A stretch of DNA of 64,000 bases from Neisseria chenwenguii (GTDB taxonomy: Bacteria > Pseudomonadota > Gammaproteobacteria > Burkholderiales > Neisseriaceae), in assembly GCF_002216145.1 (NCBI RefSeq), contig NZ_CP022278.1, positions 868,001 through 932,000 of the forward strand, read 5' to 3'. The position numbers and the translations under genes are program-made. This document shows positions 32,081-40,638 of this stretch, one piece after another. How positions within the stretch are numbered: the stretch's first letter is position 1; each line of letters starts with the position of its first letter. A model generated the notes under the pieces. The model was not told where the DNA came from. It saw only the letters and a program-made list of their open reading frames with translations, and did not search any database.

Positions 32081-32177
32081 ATTATACTACTCAAACAAGT
32101 AAATTGTTTTTTAGGAGAAAATTTTAATATGAACAAATGGGAAATAATTTATATCAAACTTAAATACCACACCTGAA
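32081..32177 (+). other. AT-rich leader with a 15-codon ORF
   Basis: A strongly AT-rich island between the gluconate permease and dnaE. It holds a good Shine-Dalgarno (AGGAGAA, 32114-32120) nine bases before ATG at 32130, opening a 15-codon frame (MNKWEIIYIKLKYHT) whose stop touches the dnaE terminator stem. A TATAAT (minus strand, 32081-32086) may be the -10 of the gluconate operon. The frame could be a relic of a lost gene or a tiny peptide. Confidence 0.4.
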
Positions 32178-32213
32178 AAAGGCCGTCTGAAAAAATTTTC
32201 AGACGGCCTTTTT
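32176..32213 (-). terminator. dnaE terminator (DUS pair)
   Basis: AAAAAGGCCGTCTGAAAA and TTTTCAGACGGCCTTTTT, an 18-bp stem with a 2-nt loop and T-runs on both strands. Confidence 0.9.
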
Positions 32214-32227
32214 TTTATCCCCCAATC

Positions 32228-35200
32228 CTACCAATGCACCCTAACCGCGCGGTTCCCCAATAATTCTTCCAAATCGTGGAACAGCGCGGCGTTGGCTTTG
32301 ACCATCCATTTGGGCGGGATTTTCAGCGCGCCGGAGGCGTGGTCGTTGCTGTACGACAGTTGCAGCGGAACGGCGTTGCCCACGGTTTGGCGGTTGGCGG
32401 CAAGGATTTCAGCGAGGCGCGGGATATTGTGGCCGGGGCGCAGGGCGAGGCTGAGGCTGCGGGCGTAGCGTTCGCGGGCGGTTTGCAGAGTCATGACGTG
32501 GTTGGCCATGATGCGCAGGCCGTCGCCGCCGCCGTAATCGTCACGGCTGATTTTGGCTTCGACGATTAATACTTGGTCGGCTTTGAGGATGTCGACGCTC
32601 TCTTCGAGGGTTTGGCCGCTGATGAGGATTTCGACTTGGCCGCTTTGGTCTTCGAGGGTGACGAAGGCGATTTTGCCGCGTTTGCCCATCATGGTGCGCA
32701 CGGCGGTGGCGAAACCAGCGACGCGGGCGCTGTCCTGCGGTTTCAGACGGCCTAATTTGGTCGGGGCGATGAGGCGCACTTCGGATGCGTAGGGACCGAA
32801 CGGGTGGCCGGAGAGGTAGAAACCGACGACGTTTTTTTCTTCGGCGAGTTTTTCTGATTCGCTCCAGGCTTCGCACGGCTCAAGGGCGACGGGTTCGATG
32901 GCGTCTTCCATCATGTCGAAAAGACCGCCCTGATTGGCGTTGGCGTTTTTTTGGTCAGCGTTGGCCATGGACAGGTCGATGTTGGCCAGCAGCATGGCGC
33001 GGTTGGGTTCGATGCTGTCGAACGCACCGCCTTTGATGAGGGCTTCGATGGTACGGCGGTTGACGTGGTCCTTGCCGACGCGTTCGCAGAAATCGAGCAG
33101 TCCGGTAAATTTCCCGCCGCCTTGGCGCGCGGCGATAACGGCTTCGACGGCGGCTTCGCCCGTGCCTTTAATCGCACCGAGAGCGTAGCGGATTTCCTTA
33201 TTGGCATTGGGCACGAAGCGGTAGTCGGATTCGTTGATGTCGGGCGGCAGGAAACTGATGCCGTTGGCGCGGCAGTCGTCGTAGAAATGCTTGAGCTGGT
33301 CGGTGTTGTCCAGCTCGCTCGACATGGTGGCGGCCATAAATTCGGCGGGATAATGGGCTTTGAGCCAGGCCGTCTGATAGGAAATCAGGGCGTAGGCGGC
33401 GGCGTGGGATTTGTTGAAACCGTAGCCGGCGAATTTTTCCATGTAGTCGAAAATTTCGTCGGCTTTCTGGCGCGGAATGTTTTGTTTGGCGGCGCCTTCG
33501 GCGAAGATTCCGCGGTGTTTCACCATTTCTTCGGGTTTTTTCTTACCCATCGCGCGGCGCAGCAAATCAGCCCCGCCTAGCGAGTAGCCGCCGATAATCT
33601 GCGCGGCCTGCATCACCTGTTCCTGATACACCATGATGCCGTAGGTCGGTTCGAGTACCGGTTCGAGCAGGGGATGGATATACTCGAACTTGCCGCCTTT
33701 CATACGGGCGACAAAGTCGGGGATGTTGTCCATCGGGCCGGGACGGTAGAGCGACACGAAGGCGATGAGTTCTTCAAACTTGGTCGTATGCGCCGTTTTG
33801 AGCATTTTTTTCATGCCCGTCGATTCAAACTGGAACACGGCAGTGGTGTTGGCGTCGCGGAAAATCTGGTAGGCGGCCTGGTCGTCGAGGGTGATTTTGC
33901 CGACATCGACAATATCGCCCGTGGTTTTTTTGATGTTTTCCTGCGCCATTTCGATGATGGTCAGATTGCGCAGGCCCAAAAAGTCAAACTTCACCAAACC
34001 CACGTCTTCCACGTCGCCTTTGTCGTACATCGACACAGGCGAAGCGGATTCGTCGGCTTGATAAACGGGGCTGTAATCGGAAATTTTGCCCGGCGCAATG
34101 AGTACGCCGCCGGCGTGCATCCCCAAGCCGCGCGTTAAGTCTTCGAGTTTTTTCGCCAGATCGATTAAATCTTCCGCCTCTTCCGCCTCAATCAGCTCGC
34201 GGATTTGCGGTTCGGCCTCCATCGCTTTTTCCAAACTCAGCGGTTTGTTGGCCTCAAGCGGAATCAGTTTCGACAAACGGTCGCACAGCATAAACGGCAA
34301 ATCCAACACACGCCCCACGTCACGGATGACGGCTTTCGACGACAGCGTGCCGAAAGTCACAATCTGGCTGACCGCCTCCGCTCCGTATTTTTCGCGCACA
34401 TATTCAATCACGCGCCCGCGGTTGGACTGGCAGAAATCCACGTCGAAGTCGGGCATGGACACGCGCTCGGGATTGAGAAAACGCTCGAACAGCAACGCAT
34501 ATTTCAGCGGATCGAGGTCGGTAATTTTCAGCGAATACGCCACCAGCGAGCCCGCGCCCGAACCGCGGCCGGGGCCGACCGGGCAGCCGTTCTGTTTCGC
34601 CCAGTTGATAAAGTCTTGTACAATAAGGAAATAACCGGGAAACTTCATCTGAATGATGATGTTCAGCTCGAAATCCAAACGCGCCTGATATTCGGGCATT
34701 TTCGCCGCACGCTCGGCCTCGTCGGGATAAAGCTGCGCCATGCGTTCCTGCAAACCCTCGTTGGAAAGCTGCGTCAGGTAGTCGTCCAAACTCATGTCCT
34801 CGGGCGTGGGAAACAGCGGCAGGAAGTTTTTGCCCAACGTGATGTGCAGGTTGCAGCGCTTGGCGATTTCTACCGTATTTTCAAGCGCTTCGGGCAAATC
34901 GGCAAACCGCGCCGCCACTTCTTCCGGCGATGCGAAATACTGCCCCGCCACAAAATCGTGCGGACGTTTTTTGTCCGCCAGCGTCCAACCGCCCGCGATG
35001 CACACCCGCGTTTCGTGTGCCATAAAATCGTCGCGGTTCATAAACTGCACCGGATGCGTCGCCACCACGGGCAAACCCAAATCCTCCGCCAGTTTCACGC
35101 TGCCGGAGACCGACGTTTCCCACTCGGGGCGTTCCGGCAGGCGTTGCAGTTCCAGATAAAACGCATTCGGAAACCACGCCGTGTATTTTTCCGCCGCCAT

Positions 35201-35659
35201 ACGTGCCGCCGCCTCATTGCCGTTGAGCAGGTTTGCGCCCACTTCGCCGTAATGCGCGCCGCTCAGGCAGATCAGGCCGCTGTTGTCGCCCTCCGCCAGC
35301 CAGCTTTGGCGCAACTCGGCATGATGGACATTGCGGTCTTTACCGACGTAGGCCGCCGTAAGCAGTTCGCTCAAACGCAGATAGCCCTTGTCGTTGCGGA
35401 TAATCAGCAACGCGCGGAAGGGCTTGTCGGGCGCAGCGGGATTTTCAATCCAAACATCCGCACCACCCACAGGCTTCACTCCCGCGCCGCGGCAGGCTTT
35501 ATAGAATTTCACCAAACCGAATTCGTTCATCAAATCGCTGATGCCCAGCGCCGGCAGGCCGCATTCTTTGGCTCTTTTCACCACTTCTTTGATGCGTACC
35601 ATGCCGTCGGTAATCGAGAACTCGGTGTGCAGGCGCAGAGGAATGTAGGTCGGATTCAT
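32228..35659 (-). CDS. dnaE: DNA polymerase III subunit alpha
   Basis: Catalytic subunit of the replicative polymerase. 1143 aa: N-terminal PHP domain (RLHTEFSITDGM), the C-family polymerase core with GRGSGAGSLVAY and the catalytic PDFDVDF (Asp404, Asp406), a tandem HhH region (about 800-900), and a C-terminal OB domain (GKRGKIAFVTLEDQSGQVEIL). The PHP site lacks several metal ligands, as in other proteobacterial DnaE, so proofreading is left to the epsilon subunit. The ATG at 35659 begins MNPTYIPLRLHTEFS; codons further up lie in repeat-like sequence. Confidence 0.98.
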   Translation of the reverse strand: MNPTYIPLRLHTEFSITDGMVRIKEVVKRAKECGLPALGISDLMNEFGLVKFYKACRGAGVKPVGGADVWIENPAAPDKPFRALLIIRNDKGYLRLSELLTAAYVGKDRNVHHAELRQSWLAEGDNSGLICLSGAHYGEVGANLLNGNEAAARMAAEKYTAWFPNAFYLELQRLPERPEWETSVSGSVKLAEDLGLPVVATHPVQFMNRDDFMAHETRVCIAGGWTLADKKRPHDFVAGQYFASPEEVAARFADLPEALENTVEIAKRCNLHITLGKNFLPLFPTPEDMSLDDYLTQLSNEGLQERMAQLYPDEAERAAKMPEYQARLDFELNIIIQMKFPGYFLIVQDFINWAKQNGCPVGPGRGSGAGSLVAYSLKITDLDPLKYALLFERFLNPERVSMPDFDVDFCQSNRGRVIEYVREKYGAEAVSQIVTFGTLSSKAVIRDVGRVLDLPFMLCDRLSKLIPLEANKPLSLEKAMEAEPQIRELIEAEEAEDLIDLAKKLEDLTRGLGMHAGGVLIAPGKISDYSPVYQADESASPVSMYDKGDVEDVGLVKFDFLGLRNLTIIEMAQENIKKTTGDIVDVGKITLDDQAAYQIFRDANTTAVFQFESTGMKKMLKTAHTTKFEELIAFVSLYRPGPMDNIPDFVARMKGGKFEYIHPLLEPVLEPTYGIMVYQEQVMQAAQIIGGYSLGGADLLRRAMGKKKPEEMVKHRGIFAEGAAKQNIPRQKADEIFDYMEKFAGYGFNKSHAAAYALISYQTAWLKAHYPAEFMAATMSSELDNTDQLKHFYDDCRANGISFLPPDINESDYRFVPNANKEIRYALGAIKGTGEAAVEAVIAARQGGGKFTGLLDFCERVGKDHVNRRTIEALIKGGAFDSIEPNRAMLLANIDLSMANADQKNANANQGGLFDMMEDAIEPVALEPCEAWSESEKLAEEKNVVGFYLSGHPFGPYASEVRLIAPTKLGRLKPQDSARVAGFATAVRTMMGKRGKIAFVTLEDQSGQVEILISGQTLEESVDILKADQVLIVEAKISRDDYGGGDGLRIMANHVMTLQTARERYARSLSLALRPGHNIPRLAEILAANRQTVGNAVPLQLSYSNDHASGALKIPPKWMVKANAALFHDLEELLGNRAVRVHW

Positions 35660-35713
35660 GGCGGATTTCGTCGGAAACATTAAAGGCCGTATTGTAGCAG
35701 CCGAAAAGCCGTC

Positions 35714-35751
35714 AGGCCGTCTGAAAACCGAAAAGATTTTTCAGACGGCCT
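35714..35751. terminator. DUS pair in the dnaE / S4-protein divergent gap
   Basis: AGGCCGTCTGAAAA and TTTTTCAGACGGCCT around a 10-nt loop. Like the pair at 694-748 it lies upstream of two divergent genes. Confidence 0.55.
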
Positions 35752-35822
35752 ATACAAACAACAGCTTGCCAATGACCGGCCCGCCCCAATTACGTTACAA
35801 TCCGCCAAACGAAAGGAAAAAC

Positions 35823-36056
35823 ATGGAAGCCACAGTCTATCTCGAAGACAACGAATACATCGCCCTTTGCGACCTCTTGAAACTCGCAGGTTTGGCCGAA
35901 AGCGGCGGGCAGGCGAAAGCCTTTATCGCAGAGGGGCTGGTGTTGCGAAACGGCGAAACAGAAATACGCAAAACCGCCAAAATCCGCGGCGGCGAAGTGG
36001 TTGAATTTGACGGCGCACGATTGGAGATTGCCGATGGATACGACCCTGAAGCCTGA
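35823..36056 (+). CDS. Small S4-domain RNA-binding protein (YbcJ-like)
   Basis: 77 aa made of a single S4 alpha-L fold (YIALCDLLKLAGLAESGGQAKAFIAEGLVLRNGE...AKIRGGEVVEF). Proteins of this type bind structured RNA; the exact target is unknown. The ATG at 35823 has an AAAGGAAA ribosome site. The 3' end overlaps the next gene by 23 bp in another frame, which argues for translational coupling. Confidence 0.9.
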   Translation: MEATVYLEDNEYIALCDLLKLAGLAESGGQAKAFIAEGLVLRNGETEIRKTAKIRGGEVVEFDGARLEIADGYDPEA

Positions 36057-36213
36057 CGAAACGCTGCTTCCCGAACCTGTCCGCCCCGAAGATTGGGAAT
36101 GTTGCGGCAGCGAATGCGGCGATGCCTGCATGCAGACGATGTATTGTAACGAAAAAACCGCCTACGACGCGCAGCAGAAGCGTTTGCGCGAGGCTGCGGA
36201 GCGCGCGGGATAG
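36034..36213 (+). CDS. Oxidoreductase-like domain protein, 59 aa
   Basis: Short protein with the cysteine cluster ECCGSECGDACMQTMYC typical of the Oxidored-like family (PF09791 as I recall it): a Pro/Glu-rich lead-in (PEPVRPEDWE), then CC-x3-C-x3-C, then a basic helix (AQQKRLREAAERAG). The cysteines suggest metal or Fe-S binding; the activity is unknown. The ATG at 36034 lies inside the end of the S4-domain gene. It is followed by a DUS and the PHP gene. Confidence 0.8.
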   Translation: MDTTLKPDETLLPEPVRPEDWECCGSECGDACMQTMYCNEKTAYDAQQKRLREAAERAG

Positions 36214-36251
36214 GCCGTCTGAAAAACCCGTTGAAAACCTTAAAGAATCCC

Positions 36252-37088
36252 ATGATAGACCTTCACTGCCATTCCACCGTTTCAGACGGCACTTTGTCCC
36301 CCGCCGAAGTCGTGCGCCTCGCTCACGAAAACGGTTGCACCCTGCTTGCGCTGACTGACCACGACCACACCGGCGGGCTGGCCGAGGCGCGAGCAGAAGC
36401 CGATACGATCGGCCTGCGTTTTATCAACGGCGTGGAAATTTCGGTAACGTGGCACGGGCGCACCATCCATGTCGTCGGCCTCGATTTCGACCCTGAAAAC
36501 GAAACGCTGCAAACCCTGTTGGCCAAGGTGCGGCAAGGCCGTCTGAAAAGGCTGGAAGCAATTGCCGCCAAGCTGGAAAAAAAAGGCATTGCCGGCGCGT
36601 TTGAGGGCGCACTCGCGCTCGCTGCGAATCCCGAAATGGTCGGCCGCACCCATCTTGCCGAATTTCTGATTCAAAACAATCACGTACGCAACAAACAGCA
36701 GGCGTTTGCCAAATATTTGGGCGACGGAAAATCCTGCGCCGTGCCGCACCAGTGGGCGGAACTCGCCGACTGCGTCAACGCCGTAAACGGCGCGGACGGG
36801 CTGGCGGTCATCGCCCACCCGATGCGCTACGATCTCTCCGCCACCGCCAAACGACGCCTGTTTGAAGAGTTCAAAGCGCTGGGCGGCGCGGGGATTGAGG
36901 TTCACAGCGGCAACTGCGACAAAAACGACCGCCTGAACTACGCGCTTCTGGCCGAACGCTACGGCCTGCTCGCCGGCGCGGGCAGCGACTTCCACCGTTT
37001 AAACGATTTTTCAGGCGGCACCTTGGGCGCGTGCCCCGAATTGCCGCCAAACTGCAAACCGGTTTGGGAACATTTCAGACGGCATTGA
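36252..37088 (+). CDS. rnm: PHP-domain 5'-3' exoribonuclease (RNase AM / YciV)
   Basis: 278 aa. PHP metal motifs: DLHCHSTVSDG near the start, TDHDHTGG, NGVEIS, AHPMRY and SDFHR near the end. This matches the YciV/TrpH type, which in Escherichia coli trims the 5' ends of rRNA (RNase AM) and 3',5'-nucleoside bisphosphates. The ATG at 36252 gives MIDLHCHS, the usual start; 7 upstream codons are possible. The C-terminal codons FRRH are part of a DUS stem that also holds the stop. Confidence 0.88.
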   Translation: MIDLHCHSTVSDGTLSPAEVVRLAHENGCTLLALTDHDHTGGLAEARAEADTIGLRFINGVEISVTWHGRTIHVVGLDFDPENETLQTLLAKVRQGRLKRLEAIAAKLEKKGIAGAFEGALALAANPEMVGRTHLAEFLIQNNHVRNKQQAFAKYLGDGKSCAVPHQWAELADCVNAVNGADGLAVIAHPMRYDLSATAKRRLFEEFKALGGAGIEVHSGNCDKNDRLNYALLAERYGLLAGAGSDFHRLNDFSGGTLGACPELPPNCKPVWEHFRRH

Positions 37089-37102
37089 GACCGTCTGAAA
37101 TG
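37071..37102 (+). terminator. rnm terminator overlapping its stop codon
   Basis: CATTTCAGACGG and CCGTCTGAAATG; the TGA stop is in the loop. Confidence 0.65.
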
Positions 37103-37152
37103 TTTGAAGCAACGCTTATTCCCCGTCCGACCGTTTTTTTAAAAGACTTTTT

Positions 37153-37785
37153 ATGCCGCTTACCGACATCCGCCGCCGTTTTTCTCTGCGCACTTTAATG
37201 TTGCTTTTCTGCATGACTGCGCCTTTGGTAACAGTTGTCATGATTGCATCACAATTATGGGGGCAACAGGGTTTTGCGTTTGAAACACCGCTGATGCTGT
37301 GGATTCATGCCAACGTCGGCGGCTGGTTTGCGCCCGTGGCGGTGGCGCTGCATTATGTCGGCAAAACGGCGCTCGCCGTGCCCGTGATTGCGCTGGTTGC
37401 GGTGTGGCTGGCGTTTCGCAAACGGCTGAAAACGGCTGTGTTTATCGTGTTTTCTACGCTGCTGCCGACGCTGGTGATGCTTGCGGTCAAGTCGTTTTTC
37501 GCCCGCCCGCGCCCCAAGCTTTGGCCACGGATTGTGGAAGAGGCCAATTATTCGTTCCCCAGCGGCCATGCCACATTCGGCGCGGCTTTGGCGATGATTG
37601 TGTTTCTGCTTTGGCGCGGTTCGCCACACTGCCGCGCCGTCGCCGCGGGCTGTGTGGCGTTTGCGCTATCGATGGGTTTTTCGCGCCTTTATCTGGGGGT
37701 GCACTACCCGACCGATGTGTTCGCAGGCTGGGTAAACGGCGCATTTTCCACTTTATTGGTTTATAAATTACTGTTTAGAAAATGA
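37153..37785 (+). CDS. PAP2-family phosphatase
   Basis: 210-aa membrane phosphatase with the three acid-phosphatase motifs: KSFFARPRP (113-121), PSGH (136-139) and SRLYLGVHYPTD (177-188), which holds His184. About six helices. Likely substrates are undecaprenyl pyrophosphate or phosphatidylglycerol phosphate, as with PgpB or lipid A phosphatases; they cannot be told apart here. ATG at 37153 after a TTTTTAAAAGAC leader. The ATGA overlap with the hydrolase gene indicates coupled translation. Confidence 0.9.
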   Translation: MPLTDIRRRFSLRTLMLLFCMTAPLVTVVMIASQLWGQQGFAFETPLMLWIHANVGGWFAPVAVALHYVGKTALAVPVIALVAVWLAFRKRLKTAVFIVFSTLLPTLVMLAVKSFFARPRPKLWPRIVEEANYSFPSGHATFGAALAMIVFLLWRGSPHCRAVAAGCVAFALSMGFSRLYLGVHYPTDVFAGWVNGAFSTLLVYKLLFRK

Positions 37786-38744
37786 ATTTTCCCTCGCTCA
37801 ACACACCTGTCTGGCTGCGCAACGGCAACGCCGACACGCTGTTTGCCAAAGCGCTGCAAAGCCCGCCGCCTGCCTACCGCCGCGAGCTGCTGCCCGACAG
37901 CACGGCGCAGGGTTTGGCGGCCTATGATTTTGTTGATGCCGCCGACCCCGACGCGCCGCTGGTGGTAATGTTCCATGGCTTGGAAGGCAGCAGCCGCAGC
38001 CATTACGCGGTGGAAATGATGAAAGCCGTGCAGCGGCGCGGCTGGCACGGCGTGGTGGCGCATTTTCGCGGCTGCGGCGGCGTGCCCAACACCGCACCCG
38101 TGTTCTACCATTCGGGTGACACGCGCGAAATCGCGTTTATGCTGCAAACACTCGCAGCGCGTTATCCGAAAATCTACGCCATCGGCATCTCGCTCGGCGG
38201 CAACGCGCTGGCGAAATATCTGGGCGAACAAGGCCGTCTGAACCAAACCGCCCTGCCCCGCGCCGCCGCCGCCGTTTCCGCACCCGTCGATCTGAGCGCG
38301 GCGGGAACACGTTTCGACCGCGGCCTCACGCGCCTGCTCTATACGCGCTATTTTTTAAGTTCTCTCATTCCCAAAGCCCGGGCCTTCAAGCATTTTCAAA
38401 CGGCCTCGCCGCTGGAAAACTGCAAAACGCTGGGGGATTTCGACGACCTGTTTACCGCACCGCTGCACGGTTTTGCCGACCGCCACGACTACTACCGCCG
38501 CGCCTCGTGCAAACCGTTTCTTGCCGACGTTGCCACGCCGCTTCTGCTTCTGAACGCCCGCAACGACCCCTTCCTGCCGCCCGAAGCCCTGCCCGGTGCG
38601 GGCGAAGTTTCCGACCGTGTCACCCTGCTGCAACCGCCCTACGGCGGCCACGTCGGCTTTGTCGGCAAAGAAAACGGCCGTCTGAATATCGGCTGGCTGC
38701 CGCAGGCGGTATTGGGGTATTTTGAGCAGTTTGAGGCCGTCTGA
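37782..38744 (+). CDS. Alpha/beta hydrolase, YheT family
   Basis: 320-aa cytoplasmic hydrolase with an intact triad: Ser137 in GISLGG, Asp262 in NARNDPFLP and His290 in GGHVGF. HGLEGSSRSHY is a typical YheT oxyanion block. The family is esterase-like with unknown physiological substrate. It overlaps the PAP2 gene by four bases (ATGA). The stop TGA belongs to the DUS that starts the terminator. An internal DUS-like core encodes GRLN twice. Confidence 0.92.
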   Translation: MNFPSLNTPVWLRNGNADTLFAKALQSPPPAYRRELLPDSTAQGLAAYDFVDAADPDAPLVVMFHGLEGSSRSHYAVEMMKAVQRRGWHGVVAHFRGCGGVPNTAPVFYHSGDTREIAFMLQTLAARYPKIYAIGISLGGNALAKYLGEQGRLNQTALPRAAAAVSAPVDLSAAGTRFDRGLTRLLYTRYFLSSLIPKARAFKHFQTASPLENCKTLGDFDDLFTAPLHGFADRHDYYRRASCKPFLADVATPLLLLNARNDPFLPPEALPGAGEVSDRVTLLQPPYGGHVGFVGKENGRLNIGWLPQAVLGYFEQFEAV

Positions 38745-38769
38745 AAAAAGATACGCTTTCAGACGGCCT
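38734..38769 (+). terminator. Terminator after yheT-like gene (DUS pair)
   Basis: AGGCCGTCTGAAA and TTTCAGACGGCCT around a 10-nt loop; the left arm includes the stop codon. Confidence 0.75.
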
Positions 38770-38817
38770 TAAATATTTGTTTCATGATTATTTGTTTTTC
38801 GATTTCCCGTTTCCGCC

Positions 38818-39423
38818 ATGACCGCTTCCGACTTAATCAACATCATCGGCACAGCCGCCTTTACTTTGGCGGGCTATCTGGTCGGTGTCCGCAAACGGCT
38901 CGATATTTTGGGTGTTTTGATCTGTGCGCTGCTGACCGCTGTCGGCGGCGGGATGATGCGCGATGTTTTGGTGGGGCGCATTCCGGCGGTGTTTACGGAA
39001 TATTCGTCGCTGCTGGTGATTGCCGTGACGCTGGCGGCGGCGTGGTTTTTGAAGCTGCAAAACAGCCAACGGCGCGTGTTGGCGGAAGCCTTTGCGTGGG
39101 CGGATTCGCTCGGGCTGGTGGCGTTTACCATCATCGGCGCGCAAATCGGTTTGGATTACGGACTGAACATTTTCGGCGTGGTGATGACGGGTTTTGTGAC
39201 GGCAGTCGGCGGCGGCATTGTGCGCGATATGCTGATCAACGATATTCCGGTCATCATGCGCGAGGGCTTTTACGGAAGCGTGGCCGTGATTGTGGGCATT
39301 GCGGTCTGCCTGCTGGATTTTCTGAATATGGTTCATCCGTTTACATTGCAGGTTCTGCTGATCAGCGGCTATGTTTTACGGATGTGGGCATACAAAATCC
39401 ATCTGCGCCTGCCCAAGCCTTGA
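38818..39423 (+). CDS. TRIC-family (UPF0126/YicG) membrane channel
   Basis: 201 aa, six to seven helices in two homologous halves, each with a conserved Gly-rich block and exit (GGGMMRDVLVGRIP and GGGIVRDMLINDIP). Bacterial TRIC proteins are trimeric cation channels; the YicG group has also been linked to glycine transport. The ATG at 38818 is the natural start. A DUS terminator before it and a DUS-rich gap after it show it is monocistronic. The gap 39424-39594 contains a DUS, a degenerate dRS3 (39481-39515) and a second DUS core. Confidence 0.9.
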   Translation: MTASDLINIIGTAAFTLAGYLVGVRKRLDILGVLICALLTAVGGGMMRDVLVGRIPAVFTEYSSLLVIAVTLAAAWFLKLQNSQRRVLAEAFAWADSLGLVAFTIIGAQIGLDYGLNIFGVVMTGFVTAVGGGIVRDMLINDIPVIMREGFYGSVAVIVGIAVCLLDFLNMVHPFTLQVLLISGYVLRMWAYKIHLRLPKP

Positions 39424-39594
39424 GTTTTCAGACAACCCGAATGTTTTGATGGAAATCGGGAAAGGCCGTCTGAAATGTTTACCGGCGTCATGCCTGCACA
39501 GGTGGAAATGACGTCGCTTGAAGAACTAATTTTTCAGACGGCCTTTGCGCCGCAAATGCTAAAATCCCCTTTCCCCCACCCTTGGAAGCACGAC

Positions 39595-40377
39595 ATGAGC
39601 GATATTCTCAACAAAATTCTGGCCACCAAAACCGAAGAAGTGGCCGCGCAAAAAGCCGCCGTTCCGTTTGACGAAATCAAGGCGCGGGCGCTGGATGCGA
39701 CGCCGCCGCGCGATTTTTTCGGCGCGATCACTGCCAAACAGGCGCAGAATCTGCCGGCGGTGATTGCGGAAGTGAAAAAAGCCAGCCCGAGCAAGGGTTT
39801 GATTCGGGCGGACTTCAATCCCGTCGAAATCGCCCGCGCATACGAACGCGCCGGTGCGGCCTGTTTGTCGGTGTTGACCGACGAGCAGTATTTTCAGGGT
39901 TCGCCCGAATATTTGAGACAGGCGCGCGCGGCGGTTTCGCTGCCGGTGTTGCGCAAGGATTTTATGATTGACGAGTACCAAATCCATCAGGCGCGCGCTT
40001 GGGGCGCGGACGCGGTTTTGCTGATTGCGGCGGCGCTGGACGCGGATACGCTGGCGCGTTTGGAAAACGCGGCGTACAGCCTGAAGATGACGGTTTTGCT
40101 GGAGCTGCACGATAAAAGCGAGCTGGAAAAATGCCGCAAACTTTCCACCAAACTCTGGGGGGTGAACAACCGCGATCTGCGCACATTCGACGTTTCGCTG
40201 CAACAGACACTGGATCTGCTGCCCGTTCTGGAGGGCAAAACGGTAGTGACGGAAAGCGGCATCCGTAATAAGGAAGACGTCGATTTTATGCGCAGCCACG
40301 GCGTGAATGCGTTTTTAATCGGCGAGACGTTTATGCGCGCGGACGATATTGAAGCGGAAGTAAAAAAGCTGTTTTGA
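39595..40377 (+). CDS. trpC: Indole-3-glycerol phosphate synthase
   Basis: Closes the indole ring in tryptophan synthesis. 260-aa TIM barrel with KKASPSKG (61-68, the catalytic Lys of strand 1), [28 protein letters not shown] and VTESGI. Monofunctional, without the TrpF half found in enteric bacteria. The ATG at 39595 gives MSDILNKIL, the standard start. No other trp gene is adjacent. Confidence 0.96.
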   Translation: MSDILNKILATKTEEVAAQKAAVPFDEIKARALDATPPRDFFGAITAKQAQNLPAVIAEVKKASPSKGLIRADFNPVEIARAYERAGAACLSVLTDEQYFQGSPEYLRQARAAVSLPVLRKDFMIDEYQIHQARAWGADAVLLIAAALDADTLARLENAAYSLKMTVLLELHDKSELEKCRKLSTKLWGVNNRDLRTFDVSLQQTLDLLPVLEGKTVVTESGIRNKEDVDFMRSHGVNAFLIGETFMRADDIEAEVKKLF

Positions 40378-40412
40378 TGCCGTGTGAAAATAGTCCGTCT
40401 GAAATTCAATTC

Positions 40413-40496
40413 GGTTACCGAGCACAGTCGAAGCACCTGCACTGAGCGTAGCCGAAGTGTCAGACGGCTTTTTTGATTGTTACAACGGTCGCGGCC
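40413..40496 (+). repeat. Neisserial intergenic repeat (GAGCGTAGCCGAAGTG family)
   Basis: GAGCACAGTCGAAGCAC, GCACTGAGCGTAGCCGAAGT, TCAGACGGC, TTTTTTGATTGTTACAACGGTCGC. The pattern is shared with 29764-29845. The rest of the gap 40378-40638 shows only a DUS remnant, and must contain the promoter of the secreted-protein gene. Confidence 0.65.
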
Positions 40497-40638
40497 TGAT
40501 TGCTTTTGTAAATGCGAAACCGCCGCTGTTTGCAAAATCCCCGCCCTTTTTCCCGCGCCTGACATGCTTTTACGCTGGCGGTGTAGTCTGAACGGCATTC
40601 CGGCGATAACCTAGCGTTTTCCGTTTTCAGGCCGTCTT

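Noticed and set aside
34205..35683. A 492-codon frame opposite dnaE.
   Set aside because: Antisense shadow caused by GC-rich codons; the dnaE protein is complete with all motifs.
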